Positions 1 to 8,328 of a stretch of 64,000 nt of DNA are shown one piece after another; position 1 is the first letter of the stretch, and every line of letters begins with the position of its first letter. Source of the DNA: DATMRF01 sp035566435 (GTDB lineage: Bacteria > Verrucomicrobiota > Verrucomicrobiia > Limisphaerales > UBA8199); NCBI GenBank assembly GCA_035566435.1, contig DATMRF010000106.1, forward strand, positions 62,001 through 126,000. Direction: 5' to 3'. The notes beneath the pieces are model-generated. The model was not told the origin of the DNA and made no database searches. It worked only from the letters and a program-made list of their open reading frames with translations. A program made the position numbers and the translations under genes.

Positions 1-161
1 TCTTCGTTCGCGACCGGCAGCACGCCCGGCAGGCCGAGGCAAACCGGGCAGACGTGAGTGTTGGGCGGCGCGCCGAATTCATTGGCGCACCCGCACCACA
101 TCTTGGATTTGGTCCTGAGCTGAACGTGCGTTTCCAACCCGATGACGGCTTCGTAGTCCAT
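1..161 (-). CDS. gatB: Asp-tRNA(Asn)/Glu-tRNA(Gln) amidotransferase subunit B, N-terminal part
   Basis: GatB is the subunit of the GatCAB amidotransferase that binds and activates misacylated Glu-tRNA(Gln) or Asp-tRNA(Asn). Translating the minus strand from the ATG at 161 gives MDYEAVIGLETHVQL, then KMWCGC, FGAPPNTHVCPVCLGLPG and LPVANEE, which is the highly conserved GatB N-terminus with its Cys-rich zinc-site motifs (CxC then CPVC). The frame stays open to base 1, so the gene is truncated by the window edge (about 53 codons seen). Its start lies 3 nt after the mtnP stop on the same strand, so the two are probably co-transcribed. Confidence 0.95.
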   Translation of the reverse strand, partial: MDYEAVIGLETHVQLRTKSKMWCGCANEFGAPPNTHVCPVCLGLPGVLPVANE

Positions 162-164
162 ACG

Positions 165-1028
165 CTACCAATATTTCTCCAGAATCGGCTTGAGGTCCTG
201 TTTCGTTTTGGACGGCCACAGTTTCCTGTCGGTCATAATGGCGTTTTTGAGCGCGAAGTGGCACGGCCAATTGGGTTCGGCGGGGATTTGCGGCACTGCC
301 TGGGTGATGATCGCCTTGGCCATCGCAGCATTTTTTATTAGGTTGGCAATCACCATTTCAACCGTGACGTGAGCCTCGTCCGCTTTCCAGCAATCGTAAT
401 CGGTAATCATCGCCATGGTCGCGTAAGCGATTTCCGCTTCGCGGGCGCATTTGGCCTCGCCGAGGTTGGTCATCCCGACGACGTCATGGCCGGACTTGTG
501 GTTTACGAGTGATTCAGCGCGGGTGCTAAAAGCGGGGCCTTCCATATTGACGTAAGTGCCGCCGTCATGGACGCGCGCTTTCAGCGAGCGAGCAGTCCTG
601 AGCAGGATGCGCCGCAGTTCGTTGCTCACCGGCTCGGCGAAGGCGATGTGGCCGACGATGCCCCGGCCAAAAAAAGTGTGCGCGGTGGATTGCTTGGTGC
701 GGTCCAGGAACTGGTCCGGCAGAACAATATCGCAGGGCCGGTATTTGGCCTGGAGCGACCCGACGGCGCTGATGCTGATTAGCCAGGCGACACCGAGCTT
801 CTTCATCGCCCAGATGTTGGCACGATGATTCAGCTCACTCGGGAGGATCCGGTGACCGCGTCCGTGCCGCGGCAAGAACACCAGGTCGCGCCCGGCCAGT
901 TTGCCGGTGAGCAGCTCGTCCGAGGGCGAACCGAACGGCGTCTCGATCCGGAGCCATTTCTGGCCGGTGAAACCTTCCAGGTGATACAACCCGCTGCCGC
1001 CGATGATCCCGATACGGTGCTGTGACAT
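165..1028 (-). CDS. mtnP: S-methyl-5'-thioadenosine phosphorylase
   Basis: A 287-aa cytosolic enzyme of methionine salvage that splits methylthioadenosine with phosphate into adenine and methylthioribose-1-phosphate. Family signatures are visible: the phosphate-binding IGIIGGSGLY at the N-terminus, RHGRGH followed by LNHRANIWAM, NMEGPAFSTRAES in the substrate pocket, and TDYDCWK near residue 220. Length matches the MTAP family. The open frame continues upstream to 1244, but homology begins at the ATG at 1028 (MSQHRIGIIGG), which I take as the start. The next gene on this strand is gatB, 3 nt away. Adenosine- or inosine-specific PNP relatives are the alternative, but TDYDCWK favours MTAP. Confidence 0.93.
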   Translation of the reverse strand: MSQHRIGIIGGSGLYHLEGFTGQKWLRIETPFGSPSDELLTGKLAGRDLVFLPRHGRGHRILPSELNHRANIWAMKKLGVAWLISISAVGSLQAKYRPCDIVLPDQFLDRTKQSTAHTFFGRGIVGHIAFAEPVSNELRRILLRTARSLKARVHDGGTYVNMEGPAFSTRAESLVNHKSGHDVVGMTNLGEAKCAREAEIAYATMAMITDYDCWKADEAHVTVEMVIANLIKNAAMAKAIITQAVPQIPAEPNWPCHFALKNAIMTDRKLWPSKTKQDLKPILEKYW

Positions 1029-1080
1029 GCGCGGTCTTATAGCCGTCGAGCCATTGGCGCGCGAGTTAAATTTGGTGGAC

Positions 1081-3081
1081 TCAGTAAATCGGCTGTGTGA
1101 AGGCGCCGTCATAAGCGATGTCCCAAACCTCGAGCCGGAACCATTGGAGCTTATCATGGTCGAGCGGCCATTCGAATGTTCGGCGGCCGAACTCCTTCGT
1201 TTCCGGCAAGGGAATCGTTTTGCGTTGGACTGTTTTTCCGTCACACGTCACCAGTTCGGCCTGGCCCAACGGCAGTGTCCATTCGATGTCCGCCTTTACC
1301 TTTTCACCCTCCAAGCGGCATGAGTGGATCAGCACTTCGCCCGTGGTGACAAAGAAATCTCCGCGCCGGAGCACGTTGAGGATGGGCGACCAGTTGTCCA
1401 GGCCGGGCAATTTCGCCAGGCGGAGGTAATTCACGTTCATGTGACCGTAGATCTCGTGCGTGTCATCGATGGTGAAACAATCCACCTCGCCGAGGATCAT
1501 TTTTCGCTGGCCCCACAAATTCATGTCATCCAGCAGGTCCAACGAACGCACGCCCAGTCGGGGCTCTGACAGGTCGCCCGGCATCGCCTTCCAGGTTGCC
1601 CCCAGCCAGAGTTTATCCTTGTACCAATCGGTGTCCTTGTAACTGTCCGGGCAACCTTCGCTGCCTTTAATCCGCGGATGGCTGGTCCAGCCCAGCCCAT
1701 TTTCTTGCTTCAGGAGGCGTGCCAGGTCTTCGGAGTTTTGCGGGTGATAGACCGTGCCGTAGGGTGCCAACTCCTCGCTGAAGGGCGCTTGTTTGATCGG
1801 CACGAGGGTCAGATACACCGGCTTGGGAAATAACAGCACGGTGTGCCCGGGAAAATAAGCGTTCGCTTCCTCGCTCGGCAGCAGCAGGAAGTCGTCGTCC
1901 GAATATTTCCGGCACAACTCGAACATGCCTTTGAGCTCGTTCAAACGCACCAGCCCAGGGTCCCTGGGATGGCCGTCGCCATGAAACTCCGCCAATTGGA
2001 ACGCCTGCACGTTCATCCCCTTGAACACCTTCTTGAATTCCGACGCGCGGGGCTGGCTGGTGTGCTCGTGGACGGTGAGTTGCGAATGCATGTGGCTGGC
2101 CAGCGTGATGCGGCCTTCGAGCGGCTTGAATTTGTCACCGTGGGTATAGCGTTTAATTTCATCCAGCGCCCCTTCCGCGCGCTGCCGGCTCAGATAAATG
2201 AACATGCTCATCCGTTGCACTTTGCCTGCGGGTGCATCGAACCACGGAATGTATTGCCCTTCGTGTCCTTCACCCCCGGCGGGGTCCTGGCGCAAGCCGA
2301 ACCGCCTCTCGCCCACCTGCGCGAACTTGAAATTGATCGAATAATCGCGCGGAAAGAAAAAGGCGTGTGGCGGCGGGAACACCGCCAGCGTGCCGTTCTC
2401 GCTCTCCGACATGATCGTGCGATTTCGCACCGCAACCGGTCGCGGGGGACCGGCGGGTGTGACGCGCACGAACTGGTCCTGCAGATCTTTCCAGGCGACA
2501 GTCTTAAACTCGCCCTCCAAGACAGCGTCATAGATGTAGGCGACGCCTTTCTCGCTCAGCGCCATCGCAGCTTCGACCTGGAGGAATGGGCTTCCGGCAT
2601 AGAGGTGGAAATTCAGCTCGCCGGCAAACGGTCCGGCCGCGAGCCGGCCGAATGTGATGGTCGCCCGATTGCCGGCGCTCTCGATCCGCACGCTCTTCAT
2701 CTCAAGCGTCGAGGTGAAGTGCTTCACCGGCCCATTCTTCTCCGTGGCGGGCTTGTCAAAGAAGATGTACTTCACGCCCGGCCGTTGCACCCGAGCGCCG
2801 GTCGTGAGCAAATACACCGGCTGCACCTGCGCAGCCAGGACCTTGCCCCCAACTTCCAGCGTCTGTAAAAGGGGCGCATTGGGCTTCAGGGAGAACTCCA
2901 CCGCGCACGGCGCCCCGTCGGCCGACAGCCAGTTGGCCTGGAGACGGTCACCCTCTTGCCGAATCGCGACCCCGCAGGCCGGGTCGTAATGGGACAGGTC
3001 AACCTCGGCGGCCAGGCTGGCCAGCCCCAGAATCAAACTGGAAAAGGGCAGGAGTCCGGGAAGTCGTTTGCGCTTCGTCAT
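1081..3081 (-). CDS. Secreted protein with PHP/CehA-like metal-hydrolase region, function unknown
   Basis: A 666-aa protein. I chose the ATG at 3081 because it opens a signal peptide (MTKRKR, then LPFSSLILGLASLAA). The first half looks like beta-sandwich and resembles no enzyme I know. Around residues 350-560 there are histidine and acidic clusters in a PHP-like order: SHMHSQLTVHEHTS, AEFHGDGH, LPSEEAN, GWTSHPRI and GEVDCFTIDD. These recall CehA/McbA-type PHP metallo-hydrolases, which often carry such secreted architectures. The substrate cannot be inferred. It lies upstream of mtnP on the same strand with a 52-nt gap, but a functional link is unlikely. Confidence 0.7.
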   Translation of the reverse strand: MTKRKRLPGLLPFSSLILGLASLAAEVDLSHYDPACGVAIRQEGDRLQANWLSADGAPCAVEFSLKPNAPLLQTLEVGGKVLAAQVQPVYLLTTGARVQRPGVKYIFFDKPATEKNGPVKHFTSTLEMKSVRIESAGNRATITFGRLAAGPFAGELNFHLYAGSPFLQVEAAMALSEKGVAYIYDAVLEGEFKTVAWKDLQDQFVRVTPAGPPRPVAVRNRTIMSESENGTLAVFPPPHAFFFPRDYSINFKFAQVGERRFGLRQDPAGGEGHEGQYIPWFDAPAGKVQRMSMFIYLSRQRAEGALDEIKRYTHGDKFKPLEGRITLASHMHSQLTVHEHTSQPRASEFKKVFKGMNVQAFQLAEFHGDGHPRDPGLVRLNELKGMFELCRKYSDDDFLLLPSEEANAYFPGHTVLLFPKPVYLTLVPIKQAPFSEELAPYGTVYHPQNSEDLARLLKQENGLGWTSHPRIKGSEGCPDSYKDTDWYKDKLWLGATWKAMPGDLSEPRLGVRSLDLLDDMNLWGQRKMILGEVDCFTIDDTHEIYGHMNVNYLRLAKLPGLDNWSPILNVLRRGDFFVTTGEVLIHSCRLEGEKVKADIEWTLPLGQAELVTCDGKTVQRKTIPLPETKEFGRRTFEWPLDHDKLQWFRLEVWDIAYDGAFTQPIY

Positions 3082-3124
3082 AACGTTAGCTGGGTAGCGT
3101 CCTCCCTTTCTAGACCGCGACCCT

Positions 3125-3613
3125 TCACGGGTGCGATGAGACGTACTTGTGATAGGCCGCAACCCAGTCCGTGGCGATTTCATGTTGGATTTGTCCGAGC
3201 AAGGCGGTGGCAGCGTCATGGCCGTGAAGCTTCAATTCGTTCCGCACCAATGCCGCCGCGTGGTTTTCGAGCTTGTCTTTGATGTGCGCATTATAGGGAA
3301 GACTCAGATAATTCTGCGGCCAGAGATTCTTGATATCGTTGCTCCCCCCGAGTTCCAGGCTGATCAGATGGTCGATTTCATATTGCCCCGGCTGGCCCGG
3401 GACCCGGCCGAAGTATTCTATGAACACCTGCCTCTTGGTGGCGGCCGTAACGTGGCGCGCCTGTTTGGCATAACCTGGCGCCAGGATTTGCTCGACCGGG
3501 ACGTTGGTCACGACGCCGGGCGTGAGCTGGGGGTCAGGACGCAGCGGATCGGCGGCTCTCAACCAGAGCGTCGAGATGCAAAAGAATGAGGTTAGGAATG
3601 CTCTCATAGTCAT
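3125..3613 (-). CDS. Exported HNH-type protein
   Basis: A 162-aa protein with an N-terminal signal peptide (MRAFLTSFFCISTLWLRAAD). The middle contains EIDHLISLELGGSNDIKNLWPQ-like sequence, the D-H...GG...N.L.P core of the HNH endonuclease fold. The ORF opens at MTMRAF, and the second Met (3607) is an equally good start. Secreted HNH-fold proteins of this type are widespread and usually uncharacterised; nuclease activity is inferred from the motif alone. The third histidine or asparagine of a classical HNH site is not obvious, so catalytic competence is uncertain. It sits 43 nt upstream of the preceding minus-strand gene. Confidence 0.7.
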   Translation of the reverse strand: MTMRAFLTSFFCISTLWLRAADPLRPDPQLTPGVVTNVPVEQILAPGYAKQARHVTAATKRQVFIEYFGRVPGQPGQYEIDHLISLELGGSNDIKNLWPQNYLSLPYNAHIKDKLENHAAALVRNELKLHGHDAATALLGQIQHEIATDWVAAYHKYVSSHP

Positions 3614-3848
3614 TTGGCAGTTGGGTTAGCCAACGATAATGGCAGGGACACTGTCCCATCAACCCGAAATTGGCATCAGCTTTACGGAAGGGGGCTCAGG
3701 AACACGTCTTCCCTTCTGGCGGCGATTTCGGTCAAGCGTTGTTTTGCAATCAGACTGCAGAGGTCATTTTGAACCGCGAATGCAACCGGATGAACGCGGA
3801 TTTTCTGCCGGGACTTGAAACGGACACCCCCCCACTTTGTGGCTTTAT

Positions 3849-3898
3849 CCGGTGCGAACCGGTGCGAACCGGTTTCAACCAGTGCTATCCGGTTCAAG
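3849..3898. repeat. Five degenerate 10-bp tandem repeats
   Basis: The units read CCGGTGCGAA, CCGGTGCGAA, CCGGTTTCAA, CCAGTGCTAT and CCGGTTCAAG, with an exact 10-nt period. Ten bases is close to one helical turn, so each unit would present the same DNA face. They lie in a non-coding interval. Confidence 0.75.
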
Positions 3899-4060
3899 AC
3901 ACGGTTCGGTGGATCGCGGCCGTTGGCAGGTAACCAAGGCGCCCGCCCGACCACCAAGGGTTGAGGCGAGCGCAGGGGAGCAGCGCATAGAATGGGATCG
4001 AGCAAACGGAGGGCGCGGGGGGATGGCGGACGTTTCCATGCTCTTTCGGATTTTCATTTT

Positions 4061-4113
4061 TAGATCATTGCTTTCACAATATATAGGGCCACAAAACCTG
4101 CTACAGGAATGAG
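4061..4113. repeat. 53-nt direct repeat, copy 1
   Basis: It matches 4199-4251 at about 47 of 53 positions. The shared core reads TAGATCATTGCT, then TATATAGGGCCACAAAAC. It is much more AT-rich than its surroundings. The function is unknown. Confidence 0.8.
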
Positions 4114-4198
4114 GAGCGGGGAGCTGGTCGCAGGACGCGGGGCGGGTGAAGAGGGACCTGGGAGGGGTGAGCTTCATGTCAGTTCGTTTTTTCAATTC

Positions 4199-4251
4199 TA
4201 GATCATTGCTGTCACTATATATAGGGCCACAAAACGTGTTACGGGAACGAG
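4199..4251. repeat. 53-nt direct repeat, copy 2
   Basis: Second copy of the 4061-4113 element, in the same orientation and 138 bp further on. The conserved centre is ATATATAGGGCCACAAAAC, and differences are scattered single bases. No open reading frame is preserved between the copies. Confidence 0.8.
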
Positions 4252-4701
4252 AGGCGAGGATCGTCTGCGCAGGGTGCTCCGAGGGGCGGCGCGGCTGGAA
4301 ATCCCGGACGTGAGAGGGAATTCATCTCGAGGCTGCCGGCCTGCGAGGGGAACCAGCAGCGCCTCCAAAGAAGGCGATCCCCCCGTGGCGGAGTTCATGG
4401 AGCCGAGTTTGAGATTTCACGCGGCCGGAGTAATGTTAAGGTTTCAAAACCGGTTTTATGCCGAACGACTCACACACCCGCTTGTGTCCGACGCAGCAGA
4501 GGGCCTTTGACTCCCTCTGCGCGGGAGTTCAGGTCGGGTCCATCCTCCGCCTCCGGGGCGGTTGCGGCCGGGGCAAGACCGGCCATTGGAACAGAGCGCC
4601 GACCGCGATTTGTCCAAACAACACGCGGGGGAAACCCAGACAGGGCGGCGGCAGATGGTGATTTGAGTGGAGACGACGATTGTAACATAGTAAGACTAGC
4701 T

Positions 4702-5148
4702 ATGAGAAAATATTTCAAATGCGGTTTTGCCCTCGTGGTTTCCCTCTTCCTCAGTGCGATGGTGTCGTATGGAAAGGAGCTGCCGGCGCTCGTGTACCTC
4801 GATCATAGCAGGGTTGCCGCAGCGTTCGCCAAAGGCATGCCCCTTTTGGAAACCAATAGTTTTAAGATACAAGCCGGGCGCCGCGAGGCGCCGGGCCTGG
4901 TTGAGATTCACACGCGCGACACGGATATCTTCTATGTGCTCGAGGGGAGCGCAACGCTGGTCACCGGGGGCAAGACGGTTCAAGCCCGAACCATCGCGCG
5001 CCACGAAATCCGTGGCAGCGCGATCGAAGGAGGTCAAATCCAACACATCGAAAAAGGGGACGTGCTCGTCATCCCCAAGGGGGTGCCGCATTGGTTTAAA
5101 GCGGTAAACGGCCCGCTGCTCTATTACGTGGTGAAGGTTACGAAATGA
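4702..5148 (+). CDS. Secreted cupin-domain protein
   Basis: A 148-aa protein starting at the ATG at 4702 with a signal peptide (MRKYFKCGFALVVSLFLSAM). The remainder is a single cupin barrel: EIHTRDTDIFYVLEG is the first cupin motif (the second metal His is replaced by Asp) and DVLVIPKGVPHWFKAV is the second motif with its metal-binding His. Substrate and activity cannot be told from sequence. Its stop codon overlaps the start of a 29-codon ORF, which in turn overlaps the SDR gene at 5231, so the three are probably translated from one mRNA. The open frame extends upstream to 4507, but no signal peptide would result from that start. Confidence 0.85.
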   Translation: MRKYFKCGFALVVSLFLSAMVSYGKELPALVYLDHSRVAAAFAKGMPLLETNSFKIQAGRREAPGLVEIHTRDTDIFYVLEGSATLVTGGKTVQARTIARHEIRGSAIEGGQIQHIEKGDVLVIPKGVPHWFKAVNGPLLYYVVKVTK

Positions 5149-5234
5149 TGGAACCAGGACTCCTGCCCAGGAAACTCGAAAACTTATCGACCGAAAAACT
5201 CATGAGCACCCATGACGACGTTATCATGATATGA
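5145..5234 (+). CDS. Candidate 29-aa coupled small ORF
   Basis: The ORF starts with ATG at 5145 inside the cupin stop (ATGA overlap) and ends with TGA at 5232-5234 inside the SDR start (again an ATGA overlap). It encodes MMEPGLLPRKLENLS, then TEKLMSTHDDVIMI. It has no hydrophobic helix and no recognised family. The overlaps at both ends are what a translationally coupled leader would look like. They could equally be chance, and without expression or conservation data the peptide itself may not matter. Confidence 0.4.
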   Translation: MMEPGLLPRKLENLSTEKLMSTHDDVIMI

Positions 5235-5959
5235 CTACACCATTCCATCAACTCGCTGCACAAGTCGTGATCGTGACCGGGGCCGTCGGCAATCTCGGGT
5301 CGGCGACCGCGCGGGCCCTTCAGCAAGCCGGCGCCAAAACCGTCCTGGTAGATCGCTCGGATGAACGACTGCGTGAGAATTACCCCGAGCTCATCGGCTC
5401 CGCGGATCATTTCCTGGCAGGTGGCGTTGACCTGACGAATCCTGATTCCCTGGCGCGAATGGTTAGAACCACTCGCGAACGGTTCGGCCGGATCGACGCA
5501 CTAGTGAACACCGTGGGTGGCTGGCGTGGTGGCAAGCCCGTCCATGAGATGGATGTGGCCGATTGGGATTTCCTCTTCGATGTTAACGTGCGCACCACGC
5601 TCCTGTCTTGCCGCGCGGTCATCCCAGAGATGCTGCGCCAGGGTCGGGGAAAAATCGTAAATGTGGCCAGTCGAGACGGTCTTCAAGGCAATGCCGGTTA
5701 CAGCGCCTACAGCGCCTCGAAAAGCGCCGTCCTGCGCCTGACCGAATCACTGGCCGCCGAACTCAAGAACTCGAATCTCAATGTGAATTGCATCATGCCG
5801 GGCACCATCGACACGCCGCAAAATCGAAAGGCCATCCCCAACGGCGATTTCTCGAAATGGGTCGAGCCCGCCGCCATCGCCGAGGTCATCCTGTTCCTGA
5901 TATCCGATGCAGCGCGTGCCCTCAACGGGGCGGCGCTGCCGGTTTACGGCAAAGGGTGA
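5231..5959 (+). CDS. SDR-family NAD(P)-dependent oxidoreductase
   Basis: A 242-aa Rossmann-fold short-chain dehydrogenase/reductase. It has the cofactor loop TGAVGNLG (residues 17-24, a TGxxxxxG variant with V in place of the usual S/A), an Asp after beta-2 (VDRSD) suggesting NAD(H) preference, NTVGGW in place of the NNAG strand, a catalytic Ser (NVASRDG) and the Y-x3-K pair in YSAYSASK. Length is typical. The substrate is unknown. It is cytosolic, whereas the coupled upstream cupin carries a signal peptide, so the two need not act on the same molecule. Confidence 0.9.
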   Translation: MTTPFHQLAAQVVIVTGAVGNLGSATARALQQAGAKTVLVDRSDERLRENYPELIGSADHFLAGGVDLTNPDSLARMVRTTRERFGRIDALVNTVGGWRGGKPVHEMDVADWDFLFDVNVRTTLLSCRAVIPEMLRQGRGKIVNVASRDGLQGNAGYSAYSASKSAVLRLTESLAAELKNSNLNVNCIMPGTIDTPQNRKAIPNGDFSKWVEPAAIAEVILFLISDAARALNGAALPVYGKG

Positions 5960-6000
5960 GGTGTTTTCGCAGGAAAGCTCTGGGCCGATTACGCTAAACG

Positions 6001-6363
6001 ATGAAATGTCTTAAGCACAGCGCGAACGACGCCGTGGCCGTCTGCGCTTATTGCGGACGGGCGCTTTGCTCGGATTGCATCCAGTCCCCGAGTGCGCCGC
6101 GCATCGTTTGCTCAACCGACTGCGCGACTGCGCTGGCTCGTGATGACGAGGCGCTCCATCAACTCCTCCAGCAGAGCCTGCGCAGCGCTCGGGCGAGCGC
6201 GTTCTACTGCTACCTTTGCGCCGCGTTATCTGGCGGCGCAGCAGTGGTTGCGTGGTTCATGCTCCCTTCGCCCTTCTTGATTCTTTTTACTGGCGGCTGC
6301 GCCGTGACCCTGACCCTCTCCGGCATCTGGTATGGGCGAGCTGCCAGAAAACGGGCTCCCTGA
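6001..6363 (+). CDS. Small zinc-binding membrane protein (B-box-like N-terminus)
   Basis: A 120-aa protein. Residues 1-40 carry a Cys/His pattern (MKCLKH, CAYCGRALCSDC, then VCSTDC) typical of the B-box-type zinc fingers found at the start of many small bacterial membrane proteins. Residues 65-112 form two hydrophobic helices (YCYLCAALSGGAAVVAWFML and LILFTGGCAVTLTLSGIWY). It ends in a basic tail. The function is unknown, and the zinc site would lie in the cytoplasm. It follows the SDR gene by 41 nt on the same strand. Confidence 0.75.
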   Translation: MKCLKHSANDAVAVCAYCGRALCSDCIQSPSAPRIVCSTDCATALARDDEALHQLLQQSLRSARASAFYCYLCAALSGGAAVVAWFMLPSPFLILFTGGCAVTLTLSGIWYGRAARKRAP

Positions 6364-6648
6364 ACTTGAATGCTGCCGGAGAGGCCGGGGGCTGAGTCTG
6401 GGCAGGAAACTGGCCATCGCCATAGAACGTCTCAGAACTGGTCAATGGTGACCCGCAGGAGGCCGCGGAAGAGACAGGGCATAGCCGTTGGCATGGGTTG
6501 TGCTGAGATCCAAGCGTCACTGATTAGCGGAATCAGGACGTTGTATGAAAAAGAGCGGCTGCTGGTGTGCCGGAAAGGCAGGAGGTTCCCTGGAATGCGC
6601 TGCCGCGTGGCTTTGCCTCGGGCCTGAGTCCTCAACAAATAAATCCCT

Positions 6649-6969
6649 ATGAATACCCCCTCCTTAAAAGATCAAATGACCAATGCGCTACACTGGGCCG
6701 GAAGCGGCTCGAACCTGATTTACGCCTCGCTCGCGGTTGGGTTGCTGGTGGCCCTGATTCTGTTCCGGCTTTTCTTCAAGAATCTCGCCGGGTTTGTTCA
6801 TTGCATCGGCTTCTCGCTTAGTTCGCAGCCGAATGCGGTTGTGGCCCCCAAGCCTGGCCAGAGCAGGTGGAACCGGGTGAAACTGCTGGTTGGAACTCTG
6901 CTTCCGGCGGGCAGCGGGTATGCCGCCTACTTGCTGTTGCCGAGGTGGTTCCCCGCCTTTTTCCAGTGA
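6649..6969 (+). CDS. Small membrane protein, unknown function
   Basis: A 106-aa protein with two predicted transmembrane segments, LIYASLAVGLLVALILFRLFF (about residues 24-44) and LLVGTLLPAGSGYAAYLLLP (about 80-99), linked by a basic loop. No family was recognised. The start at 6649 is preceded by an A-rich stretch (ACAAATAAATCCCT) without a clear Shine-Dalgarno. The 285 nt between this gene and the previous one hold no gene I can support. Confidence 0.6.
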   Translation: MNTPSLKDQMTNALHWAGSGSNLIYASLAVGLLVALILFRLFFKNLAGFVHCIGFSLSSQPNAVVAPKPGQSRWNRVKLLVGTLLPAGSGYAAYLLLPRWFPAFFQ

Positions 6970-7002
6970 GCGCTCCGTCACCCCGCAAGGCAAGCGTGAT
7001 TT

Positions 7003-8328
7003 TCAAACTGTATGGTCGAGCGCGCCAGATTGACCGGCCTGCTCCACTCTTCGCCATGCCGCGGTCACATCGACCTTCGCGCCCAAGCGATGCAAAAGGC
7101 TGTAAAGACCCATCTCGGCCCGTGAAATAAACGCGAACTCCGGATTGGTCACCTTGTCCCGGACGGCCTTTTTCATGGCGCGCCCGAGGAGCTCCAGCGC
7201 TTCTCCCTTCCCAAAATCGACCACGGCCGCCCCGCCCGTTCCTTCCGGGAACAAAACGCCCGCCATCACCTCGAGCGTCGCCAGCATTTTCCTCGCCCGC
7301 GCGTAAGGCACTCGCGGTCCAAAAATGAGCCCCAGGACTTGCCGGGCCTGTTGGTCGCCCTGCCGCCAGCTCCGCGCGACGCAACCCCGGATGATGACGG
7401 CGATATCGAAAGTGATTTTCTTCACACATCCGAAATCCACCAGCCCAACCCGGCCATCCGTTTGAAAGAGGTAATTGCCGGGATGATGGTCCACTTGCAG
7501 CGCCCTCAACTTGTGAATCTGATAATAAAAAAGCTCGACCAGGCGCTCCCCGAGCAAGTTGCGCACCGCCGCCGCCGGTTTCCGTTCGAGAAAAGCGCCC
7601 GCGACTTCTCCCTCGATGAAGGACATGGTCAAAACGCGCTCCGTCGTCAGGTCCCAGTGAACCTTCGGCACGCTCACGTATTTGAAAGCGGCCAGCCCTT
7701 GCGCAAAGAATTCCAGATTGCGCGCTTCGTGGAGGTAGTCCGTCTCTTCGAGAAATCCCCGCTGCACCTCGTCGAGAATCGCTTGCGGCAGATGACCGCT
7801 CAGCCGGGCCCCGAAGGTCGCGGAGCGCAGCAGCTTGAGGTCGTTCTCGATCGCGGTGCGGATGGCGGGATATTGAATTTTGACAGCGACCTTCTCTCCG
7901 TTCCGGGTCACCGCCCGATGCACCTGGCCGAGGGAAGCGGCGGCGAAAGGTTCCTCTTCGAAATGGCGGAAAACCTCTTCGGGCGGTTTGCCCAGAGAGG
8001 CCTTGAATTGGGCGCGGGCCAGCGTCGGGTGCATGCCCGGCGCCTGCATCTGCAGGCCGGCGAGTTCCTGAATGGCCGCCTCCGGCAAAGCCGCCGTCTG
8101 CAGGCTCAGGAGCTGGCCCAGCTTCATGGCCGCGCCCTTGAGGGAGCCCAGCTCCTGGCGCACTCGCTGCGACGAGGCCTGCTCGAAGCGCCGCTGCCGC
8201 TGTTCGCTCTCTCCCAGGAAAAGATTCTGCGCCTGGTAACCCAGGTAGCTGCCGGTGAGCGTCAACCCGAGTTTTCCGAGGCGCAAGCCGCGGGCCAACA
8301 CTCCAGGCTGCGGAGGTTTGCCTACCAC
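7003..8328 (-). CDS. ABC1/AarF/UbiB-family atypical kinase
   Basis: A 441-aa protein-kinase-like ATPase of the ABC1/UbiB family, whose members act in isoprenoid-quinone and lipid metabolism. Motifs, numbered from the GTG start, are KLGQ at 69-72 (the family KxGQ), the Ala-rich loop AAASLGQV at 129-136, the lysine in VAVKIQ near 150, HHPGN at 281-285 and VDFG at 297-300. A weak hydrophobic stretch is present near the N-terminus. I chose GTG at 8328 over ATG at 8373 because a perfect AGGAGG (8340-8335) sits 6 nt upstream of it. The start lies just inside the end of the upstream TetR gene, implying translational coupling. The physiological substrate is unknown. Confidence 0.9.
   Translation of the reverse strand: MVGKPPQPGVLARGLRLGKLGLTLTGSYLGYQAQNLFLGESEQRQRRFEQASSQRVRQELGSLKGAAMKLGQLLSLQTAALPEAAIQELAGLQMQAPGMHPTLARAQFKASLGKPPEEVFRHFEEEPFAAASLGQVHRAVTRNGEKVAVKIQYPAIRTAIENDLKLLRSATFGARLSGHLPQAILDEVQRGFLEETDYLHEARNLEFFAQGLAAFKYVSVPKVHWDLTTERVLTMSFIEGEVAGAFLERKPAAAVRNLLGERLVELFYYQIHKLRALQVDHHPGNYLFQTDGRVGLVDFGCVKKITFDIAVIIRGCVARSWRQGDQQARQVLGLIFGPRVPYARARKMLATLEVMAGVLFPEGTGGAAVVDFGKGEALELLGRAMKKAVRDKVTNPEFAFISRAEMGLYSLLHRLGAKVDVTAAWRRVEQAGQSGALDHTV

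Larger units (their letters stand above)
3614..4701. other. 1.1-kb non-coding interval
   Basis: No convincing coding region was found. The open frames here are short, overlap one another and carry no recognisable motif or ribosome binding site. The interval does contain a decamer repeat array (3849-3898) and a duplicated 53-nt element (4061-4113 and 4199-4251), described separately. It separates a minus-strand gene from a plus-strand operon, so promoters for both directions must lie here. I could not place them with confidence. Confidence 0.6.

Noticed and set aside
1843..2868. 341-codon plus-strand ORF opposite the PHP-like protein
   Set aside because: Shadow frame with His/Arg/Leu-rich sequence; the minus-strand gene has a signal peptide and conserved histidine motifs.
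3670..4005. Short open frames in the 3.6-4.7 kb gap
   Set aside because: They overlap on both strands, have no Shine-Dalgarno and include repeat DNA.
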